DNA from: JALQTD01 sp964390365
Lineage (GTDB): Bacteria; Bacteroidota; Bacteroidia; Flavobacteriales_D; Sanyastnellaceae
Assembly (NCBI GenBank): GCA_964390365.1
Contig: CAYMHW010000009.1
Span: 1 to 38,631 of the forward strand
Reading direction: 5' to 3'
Length of the DNA stretch: 38,631 nt
Numbering within the stretch: position 1 is the stretch's first letter; the number at the start of each line of letters is the position of its first letter. The position numbers and the translations under genes are program-made. Positions 15,372-22,772 of the stretch are shown here, piece by piece. Below the pieces are notes generated by a model. It had not been told where the DNA came from and did no database searches. It saw only the letters and a list, made by a program, of their open reading frames with translations.

Positions 15372-15885
15372 TTACGAAACCGAATTGACGCAAGGCCGCA
15401 ACGGCTTGTTGGAAACGCCCCTCGAGGGCGTTTCCGCGTATTTGGGCGTAGGGGAGGTTCCAGGCGGTGAGGCGGTCGACGTAGCGTTCGTGGAGGGCGA
15501 GGCGTTCCGCGAGGTCAGGGGATTCCCGCAAGGGGTCGGGTTCCCAGGGGAGGTCCGGGGTGCAGAGGAGGTAGAGGTCGGCTTCGCGGGCGATGGGTGG
15601 TGCGTCGGGAAGGGGGTGGTGGAATCGGACTTCGGACCAAATCGACAGGACGACCGCGCCCGTGTCGCACAGGACCGGGCCGGGGCCGGCCTCGCGGGCG
15701 GCGGTGGCTTGTTCGGCGAGGAGGCGCTCGAGGTCGGCCGGGCCGTGGGTGCCGGCGAGGACGGCGGGGTCGGTGCGGGCGCGTTCGGGGAGGAGGGGCC
15801 AGCCGGAAGCGTCGGATAGGAGGCGGCTGAGCGTGGTTTTGCCGGACGATTCGACGCCGGTGATGATGATTTGGCCTGACTTCAT
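15361..15885 (-). CDS. NadR-type ATPase/kinase (ribosylnicotinamide kinase-like domain)
   Basis: 174 residues from the ATG at 15885. It carries a P-loop (TGVESSGKTTLS), the LPERAR segment typical of NadR C-terminal kinases, an acidic hydrophobic strand (GPVLCDTGAVV) and the YLLCTPDLPWEPDPLRE motif. In NadR this domain phosphorylates nicotinamide riboside to NMN. The NMN adenylyltransferase and repressor domains of full NadR are absent, so this is a stand-alone kinase. It overlaps pnuC (ATGA), which encodes the matching transporter, strongly supporting nicotinamide riboside salvage. The longer upstream frame overlaps PnuC coding and was rejected as the start. The 3' end overlaps tonB by 11 bp. 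Confidence 0.85.
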   Translation of the reverse strand: MKSGQIIITGVESSGKTTLSRLLSDASGWPLLPERARTDPAVLAGTHGPADLERLLAEQATAAREAGPGPVLCDTGAVVLSIWSEVRFHHPLPDAPPIAREADLYLLCTPDLPWEPDPLRESPDLAERLALHERYVDRLTAWNLPYAQIRGNALEGRFQQAVAALRQFGFVISE

Positions 15886-16388
15886 GGCCAAGCGAGCCAG
15901 TTGAACCACCCCTCCACCGCGAGGAGCGTGTAGAGGAAGAACAGCGCGGCCCCCCAACGCAATCCGTTGCGCCAATACAGCACAACGGCGGCCGCATCGA
16001 TGACGATCCAATACCACCAATTCACCGGGTCAAACGCGAGCATCCAGCCCGTGGCCACCAAGCTCCCCACCGTGGTGAACGCATCCAACCCCACCGCCGT
16101 GCGCTCGCCCCATCGCCGCAAGCCACGCGCCAGCGCCCACGTGCCAGCCGCCACCCCCACCACCGAGAGCGCATGCGGCCCCCAACCCGCAAACTGCGGC
16201 TCCGGCCAAGCCTCCGTCGCGACGAACATCCCGTACAGCGCCATCGCGAAGTAAAACACCCACAACCCCGCCTCGGCGAGCATCCTCCGCCGTGCGCAAA
16301 CGAAGAAAAAGAGCACGGCTCCGACGGCGGCCACGGGAAACGCCCACGCCGATTCTTGCAAGTACAAGATGGTGTACCCCAAGTTCAT
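15882..16388 (-). CDS. pnuC: Nicotinamide riboside transporter PnuC
   Basis: 168 residues from the ATG at 16388 (MNLGYTILYLQ), or 183 from an in-frame ATG at 16433 that overlaps the upstream gene by 17 bp. I prefer 16388 because the extra residues are polar and unlike the family. About seven hydrophobic segments are seen, with family-like blocks: AEAGLWVFYFAMALYGMF, LDAFTTVGSLVATGWML, and a C-terminal WWYWIVIDAAAVVLYW. PnuC is an inner-membrane facilitator that takes up nicotinamide riboside, trapped inside by phosphorylation; the NadR-like kinase encoded in ATGA overlap would do this. The protein is slightly short for the family, mainly at the N-terminus. Confidence 0.88.
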   Translation of the reverse strand: MNLGYTILYLQESAWAFPVAAVGAVLFFFVCARRRMLAEAGLWVFYFAMALYGMFVATEAWPEPQFAGWGPHALSVVGVAAGTWALARGLRRWGERTAVGLDAFTTVGSLVATGWMLAFDPVNWWYWIVIDAAAVVLYWRNGLRWGAALFFLYTLLAVEGWFNWLAWP

Positions 16389-16416
16389 CCCCGCCGCCAC
16401 CGGCTCTTCCCACCGC

Positions 16417-17058
16417 TCACTCCTCGAACTCACAACGGCAGGGTTCCGACAAGACCAAGTCCACCTCCGGGAGCCACATCCGCAGCAGCTCCTGCTCTTC
16501 CGCGGTCATGTCGTTGTACAACAAGTCCAGCCGCTGCAACCGCGGCAATTCGCTCAGCGAAACCGGGAACGTTCCGATGACGTTCGACCACAAGCTCAGG
16601 ACCTCCAACTGCGCGAGCTCGTCGATGTCGATCGGGATTGCCTCGATCCAATTGTCCCCCAGGTGGAGCTCCCGCACGTGCGGCCAGGACCACATCGCGT
16701 CGGGAAACGCCGTGAGTTCGTTCTCTTCGGCGGAGAAGATTTCGAGGTGGGCGAATTCGGTGAGGAAGGGGGGCAGGGCGTCGAGTTTGTTGCGGTCGAG
16801 GCGCAGCTCCCGGAGTTGGGTGAAGCGGGCGAGTTCGTCGGGGACGTTTTTCAGGCGCTGCCGGCTGAGGTCGAGCCGGTAAATCGTGGTGGGGTCTTCG
16901 ACGGCCAGGGCTTCCTTCATAGACGTGTAGACCGGAGCGCCGATCCAAGTGCTGTCGCCGGGCGCGAGCGGGGTGAAGGGGGGCACGATGAGGTCGGTTT
17001 GGGCCGAAATCAGCTGGGGCACGAGCCACAGGAGGGCGAGGAGGAGGAGGCGGCTCAT
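16417..17058 (-). CDS. Secreted leucine-rich repeat protein
   Basis: 213 residues from the ATG at 17058, which opens a signal peptide (MSRLLLLALLWLVPQLISAQ). After a ~40-residue spacer come about six leucine-rich repeats of ~23 residues (IYRLDLSRQRLKNVPDEL, LRELRLDRNKLDALPPFL, LEIFSAEENELTAFPDAM, VRELHLGDNWIEAIPIDI, LEVLSLWSNVIGTFPVSL, LQRLDLLYNDMT) and a short tail with two cysteines (CRCEFEE). LRR solenoids bind proteins. The ATG overlaps the ribF stop (ATGA), so it is translated with the flavin and nicotinamide genes although it is exported. No sorting domain or lipobox is seen, so it is probably periplasmic. Function unknown. Confidence 0.85.
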   Translation of the reverse strand: MSRLLLLALLWLVPQLISAQTDLIVPPFTPLAPGDSTWIGAPVYTSMKEALAVEDPTTIYRLDLSRQRLKNVPDELARFTQLRELRLDRNKLDALPPFLTEFAHLEIFSAEENELTAFPDAMWSWPHVRELHLGDNWIEAIPIDIDELAQLEVLSLWSNVIGTFPVSLSELPRLQRLDLLYNDMTAEEQELLRMWLPEVDLVLSEPCRCEFEE

Positions 17059-18023
17059 GCGGGAAAAGCGGAGTTGAAAAGGGCCGCGGGGGGCGAGGCC
17101 AAAACCGCCTTCGCCGCCTCCCGGTCGGACCGGAGTTGGGCCACGAGCGCTTCGGTGCCCTCGAACCGGCGCTCCTCCCGCAGCCGCGCCATGAAATGCA
17201 ATTGCAGCACCGCCCCATACAGGTCGCGGTCCACGTCCAACAGGTGCGCCTCGATGCTCCGCGTGCCCGCCTCCGACACGGTCGGGCGCTGCCCGATGTT
17301 CACCATGGCCCGCATCGCCTCCCCGTCCACGTACGCCCAACACGCGTACACCCCCTCCGCGGGCACCGCCTTCAGCGCCAAGCTCGGCACGAGGTTCGCC
17401 GTCGGGAACCCCCACGTCCGGCCCTTCCCCTCCCCGCGCACCACCCGTCCCGTGAGCGGAAACGGCGCGCACAACCACTTCGCCGCCGACTCCACATCGC
17501 CCGCCTGCAACGCCTCCCGCACCTTGGTCGAACTGACCCGCGTCTCCTCCTCGTAATGCGCCGGCAATTCCTCCACCTCGAATCCGTGCACCAACCCGAG
17601 GTTCGTCAACGACTCGAACGACCCCTCGCGGTTCCGACCAAACCGGTGGTCGTATCCCACGATGACCGTGTCCGGCCGAATGCCTTCTGCAAACAGTTCG
17701 CGCACGTAATCTTTCGGGCTCATCCTCGCGAGGTCCAGGGTGAAGGGGTGGACGACCAAATGGTCCAGCCCCGCGCTCTCCAACAACGCGGCCTTTTCCC
17801 CGAGCGTATTCAAGAGCCGCAATCCGTGGTGCTCCGGATGCAGCACCGTTCGGGGATGCGGATCGAACGTGAGCAAGACCGATTCCGCCCCGCGCTCCGC
17901 CGCGCGCTCCCGCAGTCGGCGCAGCACCGACCGGTGCCCCGCGTGCACGCCATCGAAGGTGCCGATGGTCAGAACGACCGGATTTTCGGCCTGAAAGGTG
18001 AGCACGTTTTGGTGAATGTTCAC
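17055..18023 (-). CDS. ribF: Bifunctional riboflavin kinase / FAD synthetase
   Basis: 322 residues from a GTG start at 18023. RibF converts riboflavin to FMN and then FAD. The N-terminal FAD synthetase half has the nucleotidyltransferase motif GTFDGVHAGH (residues 21-30), LLTFDPHPR, the GYDHRFGRNREG block and the VSSTKVREAL motif. The C-terminal riboflavin kinase half has GRTWGFPTANL and VNIGQRPTV. I chose GTG because the reading frame upstream is not RibF-like, the family starts about 20 residues before GTFDG, and a perfect -7 box (TAACTTTG) lies 5 nt upstream. It is the first gene of the ribF-LRR-pnuC-nadR-like operon and diverges from atpD. Confidence 0.93.
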   Translation of the reverse strand: MNIHQNVLTFQAENPVVLTIGTFDGVHAGHRSVLRRLRERAAERGAESVLLTFDPHPRTVLHPEHHGLRLLNTLGEKAALLESAGLDHLVVHPFTLDLARMSPKDYVRELFAEGIRPDTVIVGYDHRFGRNREGSFESLTNLGLVHGFEVEELPAHYEEETRVSSTKVREALQAGDVESAAKWLCAPFPLTGRVVRGEGKGRTWGFPTANLVPSLALKAVPAEGVYACWAYVDGEAMRAMVNIGQRPTVSEAGTRSIEAHLLDVDRDLYGAVLQLHFMARLREERRFEGTEALVAQLRSDREAAKAVLASPPAALFNSAFPA

Positions 18024-18028
18024 ATCGA

Positions 18029-18036
18029 CAAAGTTA
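18029..18036 (-). promoter_or_regulatory. Perfect -7 promoter box of ribF
   Basis: On the minus strand TAACTTTG matches TAnnTTTG exactly and lies 5 nt before the ribF GTG. In Bacteroidota transcription starts a few nucleotides after this box, so the ribF mRNA should be leaderless or nearly so. It sits back to back with the atpD promoter. Confidence 0.65.
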
Positions 18037-18038
18037 GG

Positions 18039-18070
18039 TTGCGAACAAACCACAATTCCGTGTACTTTTG
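18039..18070 (+). promoter_or_regulatory. Promoter of atpD-atpC
   Basis: A -33 element TTG (18039-18041) and a perfect -7 box TACTTTTG (18063-18070) are separated by 21 nt, matching the Bacteroidota sigma consensus. The atpD ATG is 31 nt downstream, leaving a short leader. It faces away from the ribF promoter within a 78-bp intergenic region. Confidence 0.7.
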
Positions 18071-18101
18071 CAGCGAATTTTTCACGGAAACTCTTTCCCT
18101 C

Positions 18102-19604
18102 ATGGCTTCTCAAGGCATCATTTCCCAGGTCATCGGTCCAGTTGTGGACGTGACTTTCCCCGCAGGTGTTGCGCTTCCAGAGATCCTGGACGCTATGGAA
18201 ATCGACAACAACGGCACGAAAGTCGTGTTGGAAACCCAAAAACACGTCGGGGACGACACCGTGCGTGCCATCTCAATGGATGCTACGGAGGGCTTGAGCC
18301 GGGGCATGAAGGTTACGGCCATGGGCCAAGGCATCACGATGCCCGTGGGTGACCAAATCAAAGGCCGCCTCTTCAACGTGGTCGGAACGGCCATCGACGG
18401 CATCGACCACATCAGCAAAGAAGGCGGTCGCGCCATCCACCAAGAAGCCCCGCGCTTCGAGGACCTCTCCACCTCCACCGACGTTCTCTTCACGGGCATC
18501 AAGGTCATCGACCTCATTGAGCCCTACGCGAAGGGGGGAAAGATCGGGTTGTTCGGTGGTGCAGGTGTGGGCAAGACGGTCTTGATCATGGAGCTCATCA
18601 ACAACATCGCAAAGGGCTACGAGGGCATCTCGGTCTTCGCCGGTGTCGGTGAGCGCACCCGTGAAGGAAACGACTTGTTGCGTGAAATGATCGAGTCGGG
18701 CGTCATCAAGTACGGCAAGGCGTTCGAGGAGAGCATGGCAGCCGGCGGTTGGGACCTCTCGAAGGTGGATAAAAAGGAACTCGCCCAAAGCCAAGCCACC
18801 CTGGTGTTTGGCCAAATGAACGAGCCTCCCGGAGCCCGTGCCCGCGTGGCCTTGTCCGGTTTGACGGTCGCAGAGTACTTCCGCGACGGCGATGAGCAGT
18901 CGGGAGGCCGCGACATCCTGTTCTTCATTGACAACATTTTCCGTTTCACGCAAGCGGGTTCGGAGGTGTCGGCACTCTTGGGCCGGATGCCTTCTGCCGT
19001 GGGTTACCAGCCGACGCTCGCCACCGAAATGGGTGCGATGCAGGAGCGCATCACCTCAACGAAGCGCGGTTCCATCACTTCGGTTCAGGCGGTCTACGTC
19101 CCTGCCGATGACTTGACGGACCCGGCACCGGCCACCACGTTCGCCCACTTGGACGCTACGACGGTATTGAGCCGGAAGATCGCTTCGCTCGGCATCTACC
19201 CCGCTGTGGACCCGCTCGATTCAACGTCGCGGATTTTGACCCCGGAAATCGTGGGCGAAGAGCACTACCAGTGCGCCGAAGACGTGAAGGAAACGCTCCA
19301 GCGCTACAAGGAATTGCAAGACATCATCGCCATCCTCGGGATGGACGAATTGAGCGAGGAAGACAAGCAAACGGTGGCCCGCGCTCGCCGGATTTCCCGC
19401 TTCTTGTCCCAGCCGTTCCACGTGGCTGAGCAGTTCACGGGCACCCCCGGGGTCCTCGTGAGCATCGAGGACACCATCAAGGGCTTCAAGATGATCCTCA
19501 GCGGTCAGCTCGATCACTTGCCGGAGGCGGCCTTCAACCTGAAGGGCACCATCGAGGAAGTCATCGCAGACGGCGAGAAGATGTTGGCCGAGGCGGAAGC
19601 CTAA
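18102..19604 (+). CDS. atpD: F1Fo ATP synthase subunit beta
   Basis: 500 residues, full length. The catalytic subunit of the cytoplasmic F1 head makes ATP from ADP and phosphate. The beta-barrel N-terminus (IGPVVDVTFPAG) is followed by the P-loop GGAGVGKT (residues 152-159), GVGERTREGNDL with the catalytic Glu, ILFFIDNIFRFTQAGSEVSALLGRMPSAVGYQPTL motifs and the DELSEEDK segment near the C-terminus. The ATG at 18102 gives the conserved start MASQGIISQVIGPVV; an upstream in-frame extension is antisense to ribF and was rejected. atpC follows after 18 bp. Separation of atpD-atpC from the other atp genes is usual in Bacteroidota. Confidence 0.98.
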   Translation: MASQGIISQVIGPVVDVTFPAGVALPEILDAMEIDNNGTKVVLETQKHVGDDTVRAISMDATEGLSRGMKVTAMGQGITMPVGDQIKGRLFNVVGTAIDGIDHISKEGGRAIHQEAPRFEDLSTSTDVLFTGIKVIDLIEPYAKGGKIGLFGGAGVGKTVLIMELINNIAKGYEGISVFAGVGERTREGNDLLREMIESGVIKYGKAFEESMAAGGWDLSKVDKKELAQSQATLVFGQMNEPPGARARVALSGLTVAEYFRDGDEQSGGRDILFFIDNIFRFTQAGSEVSALLGRMPSAVGYQPTLATEMGAMQERITSTKRGSITSVQAVYVPADDLTDPAPATTFAHLDATTVLSRKIASLGIYPAVDPLDSTSRILTPEIVGEEHYQCAEDVKETLQRYKELQDIIAILGMDELSEEDKQTVARARRISRFLSQPFHVAEQFTGTPGVLVSIEDTIKGFKMILSGQLDHLPEAAFNLKGTIEEVIADGEKMLAEAEA

Positions 19605-19622
19605 TCCCTGAACTCCACTCCG

Positions 19623-19856
19623 ATGAAAGTAGACATCCTCACCCCCGACACGACCTTGTTCTCCGGAGAAGCCACGTATGTGGGCTTGCCGGGAGCAGAC
19701 GGCAGCTTGGGCATCATGAACAGCCACGCACCGCTCATCACCACGCTGCAGGCGGGTGATGTGGTCGTGAAGAGCGGTGCGAGCGAAGAGCGCTTCACCG
19801 TGGGAGGCGGCACGGTCGAGGTGTTGAACAACGTGGTGACGGTGCTCGCGGAGTAA
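19623..19856 (+). CDS. atpC: F1Fo ATP synthase subunit epsilon, short form
   Basis: 77 residues. It comprises only the N-terminal beta-sandwich of epsilon (MKVDILTPDTTLFSGEA, GSLGIMNSHAPLITTLQAG, VGGGTVEVLNNVVTVLAE), which contacts the gamma subunit and c-ring in the central stalk. The C-terminal two-helix domain of the ~130-residue enterobacterial protein, which inhibits ATP hydrolysis, is absent; short epsilon subunits are common in Bacteroidota. It is co-transcribed with atpD and ends 21 bp before a strong terminator. Confidence 0.94.
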   Translation: MKVDILTPDTTLFSGEATYVGLPGADGSLGIMNSHAPLITTLQAGDVVVKSGASEERFTVGGGTVEVLNNVVTVLAE

Positions 19857-19877
19857 ATCGCAGCCCGCGCTGTCATG

Positions 19878-19908
19878 AAAAAAGCCACCTTCACTGGGTG
19901 GCTTTTTT
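19878..19908. terminator. Bidirectional Rho-independent terminator between atpC and rlmH
   Basis: A 12-bp perfect stem, AAAAAAGCCACC (19878-19889) with GGTGGCTTTTTT (19897-19908), and a 7-nt loop. The T-run on plus ends atpD-atpC, and the A-run becomes a T-run on minus, ending rlmH. It is the only convincing intrinsic terminator in the window. Confidence 0.93.
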
Positions 19909-19911
19909 CGT

Positions 19912-20394
19912 TCACTCGTGGTGGTAGGGCTCGTTCCGCAGGATGGTGTGGGCGCGGTAGAGTTGCTCGGCGGCGAAGGGCCGGATCATTTGGTGCGAAA
20001 ACGTCATGGGACCGAGGCTCCACTGGCCGTGGGCGCGGTCGCGGATGGGGGCGTCGAAGCCGTACGGGCCGCCGATGACGAAGGCGAGGTGTTTCAGGCC
20101 GCGGATTTGGAGGTTTTCGAGGTGCTTCGCAAAGGCCATCGAGGTGTAGGACTTGCCGCGTTCGTCGAGGAGGATGAGGTGGTCGACGCCGGCGCCGTCG
20201 AGGTGGCGGGCGAGGGCTTTGCCTTCTTCGGCGCGCACCCACGCGGGGTCGGGTTTGCCCGAGCGGGCCTTGATGTCGGGGACTTCAACGAATTGGAAGC
20301 GGGTGTACCGGTTGAGCCGTTTGACGTATTCGTCGGTGCCGGAGCGGATCCAGGCGTCTTGGGTTTTGCCTACAGCAATGAGGGAAAGTTGCAC
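19912..20394 (-). CDS. rlmH: 23S rRNA (pseudouridine1915-N3)-methyltransferase RlmH
   Basis: 160 residues from a GTG start at 20394. RlmH is a SPOUT methyltransferase that modifies pseudouridine 1915 in helix 69 of 23S rRNA. The start VQLSLIAVGKTQDAW matches the family (usually MKI-type), the knot region has LAFVIGGPYGFD and LGPMTFSHQMIRPFAAEQLY, and the end is ILRNEPYHHE, the conserved RlmH terminus. The GTG start is supported by family length (about 157) and by a perfect -7 box 4 nt upstream. It diverges from nadC, with 48 bp between the start codons, and converges on atpC across the terminator. Confidence 0.94.
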   Translation of the reverse strand: MQLSLIAVGKTQDAWIRSGTDEYVKRLNRYTRFQFVEVPDIKARSGKPDPAWVRAEEGKALARHLDGAGVDHLILLDERGKSYTSMAFAKHLENLQIRGLKHLAFVIGGPYGFDAPIRDRAHGQWSLGPMTFSHQMIRPFAAEQLYRAHTILRNEPYHHE

Positions 20395-20398
20395 GTGA

Positions 20399-20406
20399 CA
20401 AAGGTA
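20399..20406 (-). promoter_or_regulatory. Perfect -7 promoter box of rlmH
   Basis: On the minus strand TACCTTTG matches TAnnTTTG exactly and ends 4 nt before the GTG start, implying a leaderless mRNA. No clear -33 TTG was seen at the expected distance. Confidence 0.6.
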
Positions 20407-20430
20407 AGGCCGCGGCTTCAGGGCTTGGCG

Positions 20431-20438
20431 TATCTTCG
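20431..20438 (+). promoter_or_regulatory. Candidate -7 box of nadC
   Basis: TATCTTCG matches TAnnTTTG at 7 of 8 positions and ends 4 nt before the nadC ATG, the same spacing as in rlmH on the opposite strand. Confidence 0.5.
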
Positions 20439-20442
20439 CTTC

Positions 20443-21324
20443 ATGTGGACAAACCGAATGTTGGCCTTGATCGACTTGGCCTTGGATGAAGACCTCGGTC
20501 GCGGCGACCACACCACCGCTTCGAGCGTGCCGGAAGGCTTGCAACGGGAGGGGGTGATCCGGGCGAAGGAGGCCGGCCGGGTGGCCGGCGTTGAGGTGGC
20601 CGTGAAGGTGTTCGAGGTGGTCGATGCGTCGCTGGAATGCACGGTCTTGAAGGCGGACGGCGAGGGGGTGGTGCCCGGCGATGAGGTGATGCGGATTCGG
20701 GGCGCGGCGCGGAGCATTTTGATGGGGGAGCGGTTGGCGTTGAATTTCATGCAGCGCATGAGCGGCATCGCGACGCGGACGGCCTCGGTGGTCCAGCAGC
20801 TCGAAGGGACGGGGTGCCGGGTGCTGGACACGCGCAAGACCACGCCTGGCCTGCGGGCCTTCGAGAAGTGGGCGGTGCGCATCGGCGGGGGCGTGAACCA
20901 CCGCATGGCCTTGGACGACATGATCCTCATCAAGGACAACCACGTGGATTACGCGGGATCGATGACCGCCGCCTTGGAGGGCGTGCACCGCTACTTGGTG
21001 GAGCGCGGATTGGAGGTGCCGGTGGTGGTGGAGGTTCGGGATGCCGCGGAAGCGGACGAAGCGCTGGCGGCTTCGGAGCGGTTGCGGCGGGGGTCGGGGG
21101 AGCCGCTGGTGGAGCGGTTGCTGCTGGACAACCACAGCCCCGCGGAGGCCGCCGATCAGGTGCGGCGGCTTCAGGGACGCATTGCGTTGGAGGCTTCCGG
21201 AGGCATCACCCCCGACAACGCGCGAGCGTATGCCGAGGCTGGGGTGGACTTCGTGAGCATGGGGTGGCTGACGCACAGCGTGCCGAGCTTGGATTTGAGT
21301 TTGAAGAGCGTGGATTTGGCCTGA
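20443..21324 (+). CDS. nadC: Nicotinate-nucleotide pyrophosphorylase (quinolinate phosphoribosyltransferase)
   Basis: 293 residues. NadC joins quinolinate and PRPP to give nicotinate mononucleotide and CO2 in de novo NAD synthesis. Conserved blocks are the N-terminal EDLGRGDHTT, ALNFMQRMSGIATRT, the catalytic TRKTTPGLRAFEKWAVRIGG segment, the NHRMALDDMILIKDNH block, LLLDNHSP and EASGGITPDN. The ATG at 20443 opens MWTNRMLALIDLALDEDL, as expected; the longer upstream frame is antisense to rlmH. The yihY-like gene starts 6 bp after the stop and is probably co-transcribed. Confidence 0.96.
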   Translation: MWTNRMLALIDLALDEDLGRGDHTTASSVPEGLQREGVIRAKEAGRVAGVEVAVKVFEVVDASLECTVLKADGEGVVPGDEVMRIRGAARSILMGERLALNFMQRMSGIATRTASVVQQLEGTGCRVLDTRKTTPGLRAFEKWAVRIGGGVNHRMALDDMILIKDNHVDYAGSMTAALEGVHRYLVERGLEVPVVVEVRDAAEADEALAASERLRRGSGEPLVERLLLDNHSPAEAADQVRRLQGRIALEASGGITPDNARAYAEAGVDFVSMGWLTHSVPSLDLSLKSVDLA

Positions 21325-21330
21325 CGAGGG

Positions 21331-22278
21331 ATGGCGGAGAATCCCTACACGTTCGACCTCGACAACCGGCCGCTGTTCAAGTGGATCAGCACGCGGAAGG
21401 CATTCCTGCGCGCGCGTCGGATGCTGCGGCGGGTCCACCCGTGGGGGCCGAAGGAGATGAACCTGTACGACGTCACCCGGTACTTCGTCGTGGGCATCCT
21501 GAACGGTTCGGTGGCCACGCGGTCGGCAGCGATCAGCTTTCGGCTGTTCCTCGCGTTTTTCCCCGCGATGATTGTGCTGTTGAGCATCGTGCCGTACACG
21601 CCGCTTTCGACGGATGATGTGTTGGGGAGCCTCGAGCTGCTGTTCCCGGGCGAAACCGTGGAGCTCTTTGAACAAACCGTCACGGACTTGCTGGATCAGC
21701 GGCAGGGGGCGTTGTTGAGCGTGGGCTTTGTGCTGCTTTTGTTTTACGCGTCGAGCAGCGTGAACGCGATTTTGACGGGGTTTGGGGAGTCGTTTCACCT
21801 GCAGCGGAGGCCCGATTGGGTGGTGTTCCGCTTGCTTTCGGTGCTGCTGTTGTTGGTGCTGTCGTTGCTGTTGGGGCTCGCGGTGTTGCTGGCGGGGTTT
21901 GCGGGCGATGTGCTGGTGTGGGCGGAGTCCCGGAATTGGTTCGATGCGGAGGCGCTGCCGTGGCTGGCGGTGGCGCGTTGGATGGTGTCGCTCGGGTTGG
22001 TGTACACGAGCGTGAACATCCTGTACCACGCGGGGAATCGGGAGCGGGAGCGGCGGTTTGCGTTTTCGGTGGGGGCGTCGATGGCGACCGTACTCATCGT
22101 GCTGTTTTCGCTCGGATTCTCGTATTTCATTGAGCAATTCAATTCGTACAACCGGCTGTATGGTTCGTTGGGGACGTTGTTGGTGACGCTGGTTTGGTTG
22201 AATTCGAACAGTTCGGTGTTGTTGCTCGGGTTCGAGTTGGATGCTGCCATTCACCGGGCTCGAAAGGAGGGGCGTTGA
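21331..22278 (+). CDS. YihY/virulence factor BrkB family membrane protein
   Basis: 315 residues with about six membrane segments: residues about 68-87, 130-148, 169-196, 217-235, 249-269 and 282-300. The family hallmarks are SAAISFRLFLAFFPAMIVLLS near the first segment, FYASSSVNAILTGF, the ILYHAGNRERERRFAFSVGA block and SYNRLYGSLGTLLVTLVWL. YihY (formerly annotated as RNase BN) proteins are inner-membrane proteins of unsettled function. It starts 6 bp after nadC; the link with NAD synthesis is probably only transcriptional. Confidence 0.9.
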   Translation: MAENPYTFDLDNRPLFKWISTRKAFLRARRMLRRVHPWGPKEMNLYDVTRYFVVGILNGSVATRSAAISFRLFLAFFPAMIVLLSIVPYTPLSTDDVLGSLELLFPGETVELFEQTVTDLLDQRQGALLSVGFVLLLFYASSSVNAILTGFGESFHLQRRPDWVVFRLLSVLLLLVLSLLLGLAVLLAGFAGDVLVWAESRNWFDAEALPWLAVARWMVSLGLVYTSVNILYHAGNRERERRFAFSVGASMATVLIVLFSLGFSYFIEQFNSYNRLYGSLGTLLVTLVWLNSNSSVLLLGFELDAAIHRARKEGR

Positions 22279-22295
22279 AGATTCGGATGTACGGC

Positions 22296-22303
22296 TTATT
22301 TTG
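22296..22303 (+). promoter_or_regulatory. Candidate -7 box of the DUF2147 gene
   Basis: TTATTTTG matches TAnnTTTG at 7 of 8 positions, 25 nt before the ATG at 22329, in the 50-bp gap after the yihY-like gene. Confidence 0.4.
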
Positions 22304-22328
22304 GCCGACAAATCATAGACCTGCATCG

Positions 22329-22772
22329 ATGATGAAACAGCTGATGACGTGCGCGTTGTTGCTCGTTGCCGCTTGGGCGATGGCACAGCAACCCACCCTG
22401 ACGGGGCAATGGAAAACCGTGGACGATGAAACGGGACGCGTGAAGAGTGTGGTGGAAATTACGGAGCGCGATGGCGCTTATTTTGGCCAAATCGTGGAAC
22501 TCTTCCGCCTCCCTGACGAGGACCAGAACCCCAAATGCACCGAGTGCGACGACGACCGCAAGGACCAACCGGCCCTCGGCATGGAGATCGTGCGCGACAT
22601 GGTGCGTGACGGCAAGGAACTCGAATGGGAAGACGGCACCATTTGCGATCCGAAGAACGGGAAGGTCTACGATTGCGAGATGTGGATCGAGGAAGACGAT
22701 CCCAACACGCTGTATGTCCGCGGGTACATCCTGTTCCTGTTCCGGACGCAGGAGTGGCACCGGGTCAACTGA
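22329..22772 (+). CDS. Secreted DUF2147 family protein
   Basis: 147 residues starting with a signal peptide (MMKQLMTCALLLVAAWAMAQ); the ATG at 22332 is an equally possible start. The mature part is a complete DUF2147 domain: TGQWKTVDDETGRVKSVVEI, GQIVELFRLPDEDQNP, the CTEC motif followed by DDRKDQPALGMEIVRDM, GTICDPKNGKVYDCEMW, and VRGYILFLFRTQEWHRV. These periplasmic lipocalin-like proteins have no firmly established role; small hydrophobic ligand binding is often suggested. The gene converges on the flippase gene and overlaps its 3' end by 8 bp. Confidence 0.92.
   Translation: MMKQLMTCALLLVAAWAMAQQPTLTGQWKTVDDETGRVKSVVEITERDGAYFGQIVELFRLPDEDQNPKCTECDDDRKDQPALGMEIVRDMVRDGKELEWEDGTICDPKNGKVYDCEMWIEEDDPNTLYVRGYILFLFRTQEWHRVN

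Noticed and set aside
17136..18101. N-terminal extension of atpD by about 320 codons
   Set aside because: It is antisense to ribF and unlike any beta subunit. ATG 18102 gives the conserved N-terminus and a matching promoter lies 31 nt upstream.
20395..22386. Long minus-strand frame extending rlmH upstream across nadC and the yihY-like gene
   Set aside because: Only the first-class match is the C-terminal RlmH part. The rest is antisense to two clearly conserved genes and is low-complexity Arg/His/Pro; a GTG start with a promoter box explains rlmH.
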